Shown here piece by piece: positions 1 through 6,133 of a DNA stretch of 6,458 nucleotides. The position numbers were made by a program, and so were the translations under genes. This DNA comes from Comamonas sp. lk. Its GTDB lineage: Bacteria > Pseudomonadota > Gammaproteobacteria > Burkholderiales > Burkholderiaceae_C. The stretch's first letter is position 1, and each line of letters opens with the position of its first letter. Under the pieces are notes generated by a model, which saw only the letters and a list, made by a program, of their open reading frames with translations, searched no databases and was not told the DNA's origin. The stretch spans positions 1 to 6,458 of the forward strand of contig CAMCJY010000119.1 in assembly GCA_945875225.1 (NCBI GenBank). Reading direction: 5' to 3'.

Positions 1-773
1 TCGCGCACGATGGCGCCGGTGCCGCCCATGGCCGAGTGCACGCCCCAGCGCCGCTCCAGCGCATGGATGAGTGCATACACGCAAGTGACTGAATACGGAT
101 TGCCACCGATGAGTAAGGGATGAAAGCTCATGACGATGCGCAGCTTGGGGTGCTTGATGTGCTGGGCCACCAGGCTGTAGATGGAGCGCCATGCCTGCAT
201 GCGCGCCAGGTTGGGCATGGCTTTGACCACATCGCCAAGGGTTTCAAATGGAACCAATCCCAGCTCTTGAAAGCCGAGTTGGAAGCATCGCTCCGAGGCT
301 TGCATCAGGTTTTTAAAGCCTTGCACGTCTTCGGGGCTCATACGGCCGATTTGGTCCAGCATGGACTCGTCGTCGTTGCTGTAGTCAAAGTGCGTGCTGT
401 CGTCAAAGCGGATACGGTAGAAAGGGGCCATCAGGCGCAAATCCACATGGTCTTGCATGCGCTTGCCGCACAGAGTAAACAACTCCTCGATCAGGTGGGG
501 CAAGGTGATGATGGTGGGACCAGCGTCAAAGGTAAAGCCGTCTTGCTTGTGCACATAAGCGCGGCCGCCGGGGGCGTCCAGCTTTTCCAGCATCTGTACG
601 CGATAGCCTTTGACCGACAAGCGTATGGCAGCGGCCAAGCCGCCAAAGCCAGTGCCTATGACGATGGCCGTGGGGGCTTTGCCTGCGCTGCTCAAGACGG
701 GGCCGTGCGTGCCGCCACCGGCATCGCCACCGCCGTCGCTAATGCCGTCAATGGATTTGGAATAGTTTGTCAT
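1..773 (-). CDS. crtI: Phytoene desaturase CrtI, N-terminal half (3' end beyond window)
   Basis: FAD-dependent carotenoid desaturase that introduces double bonds into phytoene to give neurosporene or lycopene, at the inner membrane. 257 residues are visible and the frame is still open at the left edge; CrtI proteins are about 500 residues, so roughly half is present. Residues 37-45 (IVIGTGFGG) are the Rossmann dinucleotide-binding loop, E63 is the expected FAD-ribose acidic residue, GGRA (69-72) follows, then DGFTFDAGPTIIT (78-90). SFHPLLIGGNP (216-226) and the GVHSAMGGTG stretch (244-253) are typical of CrtI rather than CrtD or CrtC. The ATG at 773-771 lies inside the end of puhE (26-base overlap), with a weak GGA five bases upstream. 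It gives a 34-residue Gly/Asp-rich leader before the domain; a TTG at 695 is the only other plausible early start and lacks a ribosome site. The number of desaturation steps cannot be read from this fragment. Confidence 0.93.
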   Translation of the reverse strand, partial: MTNYSKSIDGISDGGGDAGGGTHGPVLSSAGKAPTAIVIGTGFGGLAAAIRLSVKGYRVQMLEKLDAPGGRAYVHKQDGFTFDAGPTIITLPHLIEELFTLCGKRMQDHVDLRLMAPFYRIRFDDSTHFDYSNDDESMLDQIGRMSPEDVQGFKNLMQASERCFQLGFQELGLVPFETLGDVVKAMPNLARMQAWRSIYSLVAQHIKHPKLRIVMSFHPLLIGGNPYSVTCVYALIHALERRWGVHSAMGGTGAIVR

Positions 774-1599
774 GCTTATCCAAGGTGGGTGCCAGCACAG
801 GTGCGGTGTGGGCTTCAAATGCGTCGGTGGCAACACCACCTTTTTTCTTGCGTAAGGCCCACCGCCACAAAGCCGTGGTGTCCAGTGGGAGCACCAGCAT
901 GAGGTGCTCCAAAATCGCCAAGGCCAGCAGGGTGCCGACCAATACCGCGCCCACCGCTTGCGCCTCGCTGGTCAGCGGGCTGGACGCATACACCACCAGC
1001 CACCACAAGCAGACGCTGGCCAAGGCCACAGCAAAAGGGAAGAAGGCATTGAAACGGCGGCGGCGGAAGAAGCTCTCCAGATAGGCCAGATGCGCGGGCA
1101 GGAATTCTTCGCTCAAATTACGCACGCCGAAAAACAAATTGAGCTTGGCACTGGTGCGCATGATCCACAGCACCAGATAGGTGCCGGTGCCGACCTGGTT
1201 GGGCGCATCCCAGGTAATAGCCACGATGGCGCAACCGACCAGCAAAATCGCCAGCTCGTGCCACAGCACCGCGCGTAACGATTGCACAAAACGCTGCCAA
1301 CCGATAGCACCTTCTGGCAACGCAGTGGTGCGCGGCCCGGTGATCCAACCGGTTAGAAAACTCAGCTCATTCCAACCCCAGGCCAAGAGCGCGCAGGTAA
1401 ATGCGCAGTAAGCGCCGGCCACACCAGTTTGCTGCGCGGTATGGGCCAGACCCACCAGCGACGCGACGCCCAGCAACGACGACAAAGCCAAACTGAGCAC
1501 CACCGCAGTGCGCGACATACGGTTGAGCAGGATGACGATGCCGGTGCTAAACCACCAGATGAATATCGCAAACCCTAGCGCGACAGAGGCATCGTTCAT
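748..1599 (-). CDS. puhE: Photosynthetic complex assembly protein PuhE (DUF3623 type)
   Basis: Integral membrane protein of purple-bacterial photosynthesis gene clusters. In Rhodobacter, puhE affects reaction-centre/LH1 assembly and bacteriochlorophyll supply; the molecular mechanism is not settled. The 283 residues contain about seven hydrophobic spans, near 5-26, 31-52, 59-78, 107-129, 138-157, 185-206 and 215-238. Conserved-looking segments are WGWNELSFLTGWITGPR (74-90) and IMRTSAKLNLFFGVRNLSEEFLP (146-168), both characteristic of the family as I recall it. A basic patch RRRR (179-182) and a hydrophilic tail of about 34 residues after KKK (251-253) probably face the cytoplasm. The frame is open further upstream, but the extra residues (Cys/Arg-rich) overlap the end of acsF and look non-coding, so the ATG at 1599 is chosen. 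It lies 31 bases after the acsF stop, with only a poor purine-rich ribosome site (AAGAAAG). The stop overlaps the crtI start. Confidence 0.9.
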   Translation of the reverse strand: MNDASVALGFAIFIWWFSTGIVILLNRMSRTAVVLSLALSSLLGVASLVGLAHTAQQTGVAGAYCAFTCALLAWGWNELSFLTGWITGPRTTALPEGAIGWQRFVQSLRAVLWHELAILLVGCAIVAITWDAPNQVGTGTYLVLWIMRTSAKLNLFFGVRNLSEEFLPAHLAYLESFFRRRRFNAFFPFAVALASVCLWWLVVYASSPLTSEAQAVGAVLVGTLLALAILEHLMLVLPLDTTALWRWALRKKKGGVATDAFEAHTAPVLAPTLDKHDKLFQIH

Positions 1600-1630
1600 C
1601 CGCAGCTTTCTTAGTGCCGAGCTGCAGGCC

Positions 1631-2707
1631 CTACCAGGCCGGAACCATACGCACCTGCGCGGGCAGGCTGTGGTGTTGGACCGGCATAAAGTACAGACGC
1701 ACAAAGGTGGCTGCGCCCGAAACCGCCCAGCGCGCGCGTTGCAAAGCGCCGATCAATCCGCCACGTGCTTTGGCTTTATCCATCTGGGTTTGTACATGGA
1801 ACAAATGGGCAAGGCCTTCGCGGAAAGCCGCGTTGTCGATGTCCAAGCTGACGGGAAAGACCTGGCGCGTGATCTCGTTGGTGATTCGAAACACTTCGTA
1901 ATCGTAGGTGGTGGACTCCAGGCCCATTTCGTGGTGCAGCATAGGGCGGCTGTGGTCGCGCACATACATAGTGGCATAGACCGCCAGCAGGAAAAAGCGG
2001 ATCCAATACACATTGCCGCCGCGCAGCAAATGCGGGTTGGCGCGCATGATGAGCGCAAACGACTCGCCATGGCGGAACTCGTCATTGCACCAGCGCTCGA
2101 ACCAATGAAAGATGGGATGAAAACGCTTGTCCGGGTTTCTTTCAAGTTGCCGGTAAATAGTGATGTAGCGGGCGTAGCCGATCTTTTCGGAGAGGTATGT
2201 CGCGTAAAAAATGTATTTGGGCTTGAAGTAGGTATAGGCCTTGGTGCGCTTTAAATCGCCCAGGTCGATGCCCAGTCCGAAGTCTTTGAGCGACTGGTTG
2301 ATAAAGCTGGCGTGGCGCGATTCGTCGCGGGCCATATAGCGCATTAACTGCTTGATGTCCGGGTTTTCGACGTTTTTGAAAATCTCGTTGTACAAAATGC
2401 AACCAGAAAATTCGGAGGTCAAAGAAGAGATTAGAAACTCTAAAAACTCCTGGCGCATCTCCGGGCTGACTTGCGAAAAGCGCTCGGCTACTTCTTTGGC
2501 AAATTCGGGGGTGCGTTGAAAATGGTCGTGGTTATTGTCGCCCTCGTACTCGGCCATCATCGTGTCCCATTCGGTGCGCATGGAGGACACGTCGAGGCGG
2601 TCCATAGCGGCAAAGTCCGTGGTGTAAAAGCGCGGGCTGAGCATGGTGCTCTCCACGGCTTTTTGTGAGGCTTTTTCTGCCGAATCAATGGACGGGGTCG
2701 CTTGCAT
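1631..2707 (-). CDS. acsF: Oxygen-dependent Mg-protoporphyrin IX monomethyl ester cyclase AcsF
   Basis: Aerobic cyclase (EC 1.14.13.81) converting Mg-protoporphyrin IX 13-monomethyl ester to protochlorophyllide, forming the isocyclic ring E of bacteriochlorophyll with O2 and reductant. It acts directly on the product of BchM, encoded upstream. At 358 residues it has normal family length. Carboxylate and histidine residues expected to bind the diiron centre are visible: E99 (TSEFSG), E108 (YNEIFKN), E129 and H132 in DESRH (128-132), and E210 and H213 in CNDEFRHGE (207-215). KPKYIFYATYLSEKIGYARY (162-181) is a typical AcsF segment. The ATG at 2707 has the clearest Shine-Dalgarno in the operon (GGAG, 7-base spacer), 26 bases after the puhC stop. 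From the literature, the Rubrivivax-type enzyme works without the extra subunit (Ycf54 or BciE) needed in other classes; no such gene lies in this window. Possession of AcsF indicates pigment synthesis in the presence of oxygen. Confidence 0.97.
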   Translation of the reverse strand: MQATPSIDSAEKASQKAVESTMLSPRFYTTDFAAMDRLDVSSMRTEWDTMMAEYEGDNNHDHFQRTPEFAKEVAERFSQVSPEMRQEFLEFLISSLTSEFSGCILYNEIFKNVENPDIKQLMRYMARDESRHASFINQSLKDFGLGIDLGDLKRTKAYTYFKPKYIFYATYLSEKIGYARYITIYRQLERNPDKRFHPIFHWFERWCNDEFRHGESFALIMRANPHLLRGGNVYWIRFFLLAVYATMYVRDHSRPMLHHEMGLESTTYDYEVFRITNEITRQVFPVSLDIDNAAFREGLAHLFHVQTQMDKAKARGGLIGALQRARWAVSGAATFVRLYFMPVQHHSLPAQVRMVPAW

Positions 2708-2714
2708 GAAAGTG

Positions 2715-2718
2715 CTCC
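2715..2718 (-). promoter_or_regulatory. Ribosome binding site of acsF
   Basis: GGAG on the minus strand, seven bases before the acsF ATG. It is well placed, and better than the sites before lhaA, puhE or crtI, which suggests acsF is translated independently of upstream coupling. It lies in the short AT-rich gap after puhC. Confidence 0.8.
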
Positions 2719-2726
2719 AAGTCAGA

Positions 2727-2754
2727 GTTATATTTATTCAGGCTGCATCGCCAA
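2727..2754 (-). promoter_or_regulatory. Possible sigma70-like promoter for acsF
   Basis: On the minus strand, TTGGCG (2754-2749) and TATAAC (2732-2727) are separated by 16 bases. They match the -35 and -10 consensus at four and five of six positions. The element spans the end of puhC and the AT-rich gap, unusual in this GC-rich window. A transcript would start near 2720, leaving a leader of only about 13 bases with the Shine-Dalgarno at its very start, which weakens the case. One chance match of this quality is quite possible. Confidence 0.22.
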
Positions 2755-3204
2755 AAAGCGGGCGAATTCAGCGGTGTTGGTCGGCCCAAATGATTCTAGA
2801 TCGACCCGTTGGCCGGTACTGGGGTCCATCAAAGTGACCCGGCCATCGACCCGGGCTATCAGGTCAAAGGGCTTGTCAGAACCAATGCCGCGCGAATAGC
2901 GTTCGCGTGTCAGGGCGCGCAGCGCGCCGCGCACAAATCCTTGCTCGCCGTGCAGCACGGTCAGCTTTTCGCCGGTGAGGCCATCGGCTACCAGCACGCC
3001 ACCGTCTTTCTGGTCTTGAAACAGCAAGGAGCGCTGCACGGTGGGCGCAGAAGCAAGCTGGTCAGGCCCGTTACCGGTGATACGAATTAGGCCGACAGAA
3101 ATCAGAGAAAAAGCAATGATGCCGCCGGCGCAATACAGCACCCACTTGGGGAAGGTATCCGATGTTGGGTTAACAGGCTTGGCGGCCATGGTGTAGCTGC
3201 TCAT
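2734..3204 (-). CDS. puhC: Photosynthetic complex assembly protein PuhC
   Basis: Small membrane-anchored protein needed for efficient assembly or organisation of the RC-LH1 core complex in Rhodobacter species; its biochemical activity is unknown. The 156 residues have a short polar N-terminus (1-19), one transmembrane span (about 21-42) and a soluble domain that is probably periplasmic. That domain contains RSLLFQDQKDGGVLVADGLTGEKLTVL (58-84), GEQGFVRGALRALTRERYSRG (86-106), and FDLIARVDGRVTLMDPSTGQRVDLESFGPTN (113-143). This pattern matches PuhC as I know it. The ATG at 3204 overlaps the puhB stop in an ATGA arrangement, implying translational coupling; an in-frame ATG at 3189 (M6) is an alternative start. 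Identification rests on sequence pattern plus position directly after puhB. Confidence 0.92.
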   Translation of the reverse strand: MSSYTMAAKPVNPTSDTFPKWVLYCAGGIIAFSLISVGLIRITGNGPDQLASAPTVQRSLLFQDQKDGGVLVADGLTGEKLTVLHGEQGFVRGALRALTRERYSRGIGSDKPFDLIARVDGRVTLMDPSTGQRVDLESFGPTNTAEFARFLAMQPE

Positions 3205-3872
3205 GTGGCGCTTACTTGCAAGTCGGGCGAAGCATGGCGGCTTGCGCTTTCATGCACGACCGGGTTGGCCTGCATACCGGTGGCTTGCGACCAGGCATCG
3301 CGCACATGGGCTGCCACGGTTTGCACATCGGCGATGGCGCGCAAGGTGGGCTCGGGCTTGTTGATGCGCCACGGACGCACGCTGGGCCATAAGTGCACCC
3401 AGGCGATACGGTCATCGCCTTGCAGCGCCAGGCTGATGTCGCCAAAGCCGCCGTTCAGACTGCGCACATCAGCGGCTGCAATGCGCTTTAGGGGCAGATT
3501 GAAGGTCACCGTCAGCACAATGCCCAAGCGCATGACAATGCGCTTATTCGTGATCGTATAGACGGTGGTGCGCGCCGTCATCCAGGCGAGCGTCCAGACG
3601 CAGAGCAGGCCCGCGAGCGACAGCGGAACAATCCACTTGACCGACAGCAGCAGCGCCATAGCACCAGCACTCGACTCCAGGGCCGGCCATGCACAGGCCA
3701 GCACCAGCAGACCGAAGTAAAACACCAACTTGCGGGTATGAAAGGCCGATGCCGCCAGGGCACGTACGTCAGGCGAACCTTGCCACACGATGTGCTCATC
3801 GGACGGCAAACGCTCGGGCAGTCCGTACTGCGGTTCAAATTCGTATTCGTGGCCGAGGTTTTCTATGGGCAT
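3201..3872 (-). CDS. puhB: Reaction-centre assembly protein PuhB, with bacterial PH-like domain
   Basis: Membrane protein that assists reaction-centre assembly in purple bacteria. The 223 residues begin with a soluble region containing GLPERLPSDEHIVWQGSP (17-34), of the kind preceding bacterial PH-like (bPH2/DUF304, YdbS-like) proteins. Two hydrophobic spans follow, around 47-66 and 72-99. The soluble part then carries TTVYTITNKRIVMRLGIVLTVTFNLPLKRI (102-131), the typical first strands of a bPH domain, and ends with PWRINKPEPTLRAIADVQTVAAHV (167-190). The last 25 or so residues look disordered. The ATG at 3872 has a good AAGGA six bases upstream. It starts 39 bases after puhA and ends in a four-base overlap with puhC, so PuhB and PuhC are likely made in coupled amounts. 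Confidence 0.93.
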   Translation of the reverse strand: MPIENLGHEYEFEPQYGLPERLPSDEHIVWQGSPDVRALAASAFHTRKLVFYFGLLVLACAWPALESSAGAMALLLSVKWIVPLSLAGLLCVWTLAWMTARTTVYTITNKRIVMRLGIVLTVTFNLPLKRIAAADVRSLNGGFGDISLALQGDDRIAWVHLWPSVRPWRINKPEPTLRAIADVQTVAAHVRDAWSQATGMQANPVVHESASRHASPDLQVSAT

Positions 3873-3878
3873 GGTCTT

Positions 3879-3883
3879 TCCTT
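3879..3883 (-). promoter_or_regulatory. Ribosome binding site of puhB
   Basis: AAGGA on the minus strand, six bases before the puhB ATG, in the 39-base puhA-puhB gap. No terminator hairpin or operator was seen in that gap. Confidence 0.7.
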
Positions 3884-3911
3884 CACATTCTGAACATCAA
3901 GCGCAGGGCGC

Positions 3912-4673
3912 TCAGATCAGGGGTTCGCTGCGTTTGGGATCGGCATACAAGGTGCCGCCACCGTAGTAGGCGCTGATTTTTTCCTCTTCTAGTTTGGTGA
4001 TCTGGTCGGGGTTGCGCAACGCCGGCACTGCCGCGAAATGGCGGGCATAAATGGCATGTACTTCCACCTGGTTACGGCGCACCAGCGAAAACGGTATCGG
4101 CAGCAAGACCGTGCGACCATCAGCGATTTCCACTTCCAAGTAGCGGAACATCATTTCGGCAGCGTCGATCCAGATGTCTTTAACGGTGCCGCCTTGTTTG
4201 CCGTCGCCGCCCATGACAGGCAGGCCGCGCGGGTCCACGTCTTGCGGCGCAACGGTGTAGTCGCTAGCGACACGCAGGGGCTGCAGCAAGGGCTTGCCGT
4301 CTAGGCTGCGCTCTGGCACGTCTTCACGCATAGACCAGGCACCGGGGCCTACGCCCGATGTCATGGCGTCGCCAGTGGGCTCGATGGGTGATCCCGAACC
4401 CATGCCGGTAGAGACGCCGCGCACAGGCGGCTCTTTTCGGCTCAGGTCGGGCACGGTAACGCTATGACCACCCGCGAGCAAAAAGGTCTTGGGTTCCGGA
4501 ATGGGAAAGCCCTTGATGACGGCTCGCCCGCTACTACTGGACTCCATGGGGTAGCCCTCGCGGTGGCCTTCTTGCACGAGGTAATAAATAAGGCCTGCGA
4601 AAAAGACCCAAAACACATAAAGCAGTATTTGGGCTAGATCGACGTAGCCTGTGATGTTTCCGACAGTTTGCAT
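3912..4673 (-). CDS. puhA: Photosynthetic reaction centre H subunit PuhA
   Basis: H subunit of the type II reaction centre. One transmembrane helix anchors a cytoplasmic domain that caps the L/M core and guides protons to the QB quinone. The 253 residues are of usual length. The single span is about 12-32, followed by the hallmark YLVQEGHREGYP (31-42, usually YLxREdrREGYP) and PIPEPKTFLL (57-66). Further on are GPGAWSMREDVPE (109-121), DIWIDAAEMMFRYLEVE (167-182), LLPIPFSLV (190-198), and EEEKISAYYGGGTLYADPKRSEPL (229-252), the conserved C-terminal region. E173 falls where Rhodobacter sphaeroides H has the QB-linked Glu173. The frame extends far upstream over lhaA, but the ATG at 4673 is fixed by AGGAG eight bases before it and by the family N-terminus. 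It follows lhaA by 23 bases. Confidence 0.97.
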   Translation of the reverse strand: MQTVGNITGYVDLAQILLYVFWVFFAGLIYYLVQEGHREGYPMESSSSGRAVIKGFPIPEPKTFLLAGGHSVTVPDLSRKEPPVRGVSTGMGSGSPIEPTGDAMTSGVGPGAWSMREDVPERSLDGKPLLQPLRVASDYTVAPQDVDPRGLPVMGGDGKQGGTVKDIWIDAAEMMFRYLEVEIADGRTVLLPIPFSLVRRNQVEVHAIYARHFAAVPALRNPDQITKLEEEKISAYYGGGTLYADPKRSEPLI

Positions 4674-4681
4674 GGCGACTT

Positions 4682-4686
4682 CTCCT
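4682..4686 (-). promoter_or_regulatory. Ribosome binding site of puhA
   Basis: AGGAG on the minus strand, eight bases before the ATG at 4673. It decides the puhA start against an upstream in-frame extension running back over lhaA. The strong site fits a structural subunit needed in quantity. Confidence 0.8.
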
Positions 4687-4696
4687 TCGATGACGA

Positions 4697-6133
4697 CTAG
4701 GTACGTAACTCGGCCAGGCCGAGGGTGGGTGGGACTACGGGCGAAAAAACCGTGCTGCGTTTGACCAAGGGGCCAATCGCAATCAAGGTAATGAAAAGAA
4801 ACAGCATTTCGACGTGATAGACCATGCTGTAACCGACGGAGGGGTCGGTCATGCCTGGGCCCCACAGGCCTTGGGTGGTGACGCTGCTGATCACATCACG
4901 CAGGGCACCGCCGAAGAACATGGCGATACCAGCGGCTGCAGACTGCACCGCCCCCCAGGCGCCCAGCGCCAGGCCGACAAACTGACCTTCCATGCGCATG
5001 GCGGTAAACAAGGTACCGACAGCGAACAGGCCGCCGCCAAAACCGATACCCAATGCGCCTAAACGGAACAACCAGCCAGCATCCAGAGGTGCCGAAAAAA
5101 TCACTGCTGAGAAAGCAGGCAAGCCGGCCAAAGCGCCGTAAGCGGCAAGCCGCATCGGGTCAGCGCCTTTGGCAAGATGCCGTCCAGAGACATAAAAGCC
5201 CAGCAAGCCACCAGCAGCGAGCATCGCCGTCAGCGCACTGGTGGCACCCACGCTGAGCTTGAGAATTTCTCCGCCATAGGGCTCCAAAATAATGTCCTGC
5301 ATATTGAAAGCCACGGTGCCAAAAGCAGTGGCCCACAAAAATCGGCGCGCTTGGGGCAAGGCGATGAACTGCGCCCATACTTCTTTGAACTTGGGCTGCA
5401 CCTGGTTTTTAAGAGCGGCCGCGCGCTGCGGGTTACGCGGCTCTTGCTTCCAAAGCGCAATCGCGTTGAGGACAAGCACCACCACCGCACTGCCCTGCAC
5501 TACTTGCACCAGTTTCTCCGGGGTGAAATCGGACAGCAGCACGCTAAAGATCAAACTACCACTTACCGCACCGACCAGCAGCATGGTGTAGAGCAGCGCC
5601 ACTACGCGCGGGCGGGTCTCTTCGCTGGCTTGGTCGGTGGCCAGGGCCAGGCCGGCGGTTTGCGAGGTTTGCAAGCCAGCGCCCACCAGTAAAAACGCTA
5701 TGCCCGCCGCAGCCTGGCCGACAAAATCAGGCACTTGCACCTGGCCGCGCCCGGACAAGACCAGCAGCGCAAACGGCATCACCGCAAGGCCTATAAACTG
5801 TATCAGCGTACCGCCCCACATATAGGGCACACGCTTCCAACCAAAGGCGGATACATGCACGTCCGACTGGTAGCCGGTGACGGCGCGAAACGGTGCCACT
5901 ACCAACGGCAAAGCCAACATCAAAGACACCAGCCAGGCCGGTACGCCCAGCTCGACAATCATCACGCGGTTGAGCGTGCCGATCATCAAGGCGGTGGTCA
6001 TGCCCATAGTGAATTTAAATAGCGTCAGGCGCAGCAGACGCGGCAGCGGCAAGCCGGCGCTAGAGACGTCTGCAAATGGCAGCCAGCTGGCCGGCATTTG
6101 CTTGGCGTACTTGGCAAAGGTGTTAGCTCTCAT
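4697..6133 (-). CDS. lhaA: Light-harvesting 1 assembly protein LhaA (PucC family, major facilitator fold)
   Basis: Polytopic inner-membrane protein of the bacteriochlorophyll delivery (PucC/LhaA/BCD) branch of the major facilitator superfamily. It supports LH1 antenna assembly, probably by handling bacteriochlorophyll near the insertion machinery. The 478 residues, normal for the family, contain about twelve hydrophobic spans. Typical segments are LNRVMIVELGVPAWLVSLML (54-73), PFRAVTGYQSDVH (81-93) with GWKRVPYMWGGT (98-109), a TDQASEETRPRVVALLYTMLLVG region (166-188), and QDIILEPYGGEIL (279-291), a hallmark of PucC proteins. The ATG at 6133 overlaps the bchM stop (ATGA), consistent with coupling; the reading frame upstream overlaps bchM and is rejected. 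LhaA rather than PucC is chosen from its place directly before puhA. Confidence 0.94.
   Translation of the reverse strand: MRANTFAKYAKQMPASWLPFADVSSAGLPLPRLLRLTLFKFTMGMTTALMIGTLNRVMIVELGVPAWLVSLMLALPLVVAPFRAVTGYQSDVHVSAFGWKRVPYMWGGTLIQFIGLAVMPFALLVLSGRGQVQVPDFVGQAAAGIAFLLVGAGLQTSQTAGLALATDQASEETRPRVVALLYTMLLVGAVSGSLIFSVLLSDFTPEKLVQVVQGSAVVVLVLNAIALWKQEPRNPQRAAALKNQVQPKFKEVWAQFIALPQARRFLWATAFGTVAFNMQDIILEPYGGEILKLSVGATSALTAMLAAGGLLGFYVSGRHLAKGADPMRLAAYGALAGLPAFSAVIFSAPLDAGWLFRLGALGIGFGGGLFAVGTLFTAMRMEGQFVGLALGAWGAVQSAAAGIAMFFGGALRDVISSVTTQGLWGPGMTDPSVGYSMVYHVEMLFLFITLIAIGPLVKRSTVFSPVVPPTLGLAELRT

Noticed and set aside
120..902. Plus-strand open frame of 260 codons opposite crtI
   Set aside because: It is antisense to a clearly recognised CrtI. 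The His/Ala/Gln/Val-rich product resembles no family I know, and long antisense frames are expected opposite GC-rich genes.
1508..2254. Plus-strand open frame of 248 codons opposite acsF and puhE
   Set aside because: It is the mirror of conserved AcsF codons, with no recognisable domain or good ribosome site, and it spans the boundary of two real genes.
3873..3911. Possible operator or terminator in the puhA-puhB gap
   Set aside because: No inverted repeat followed by a T run, and no TGT-N12-ACA (PpsR/CrtJ-type) palindrome was seen in this gap.
4674..4865. Upstream in-frame extension of puhA by 64 residues
   Set aside because: It overlaps the lhaA coding end, is Arg/His-rich and unlike H subunits; the ATG at 4673 has a strong ribosome site and the family N-terminus.
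5177..5692. Plus-strand open frame of 171 codons opposite lhaA
   Set aside because: Shadow of the membrane protein gene; the composition is not protein-like and the conserved PucC motifs are on the other strand.
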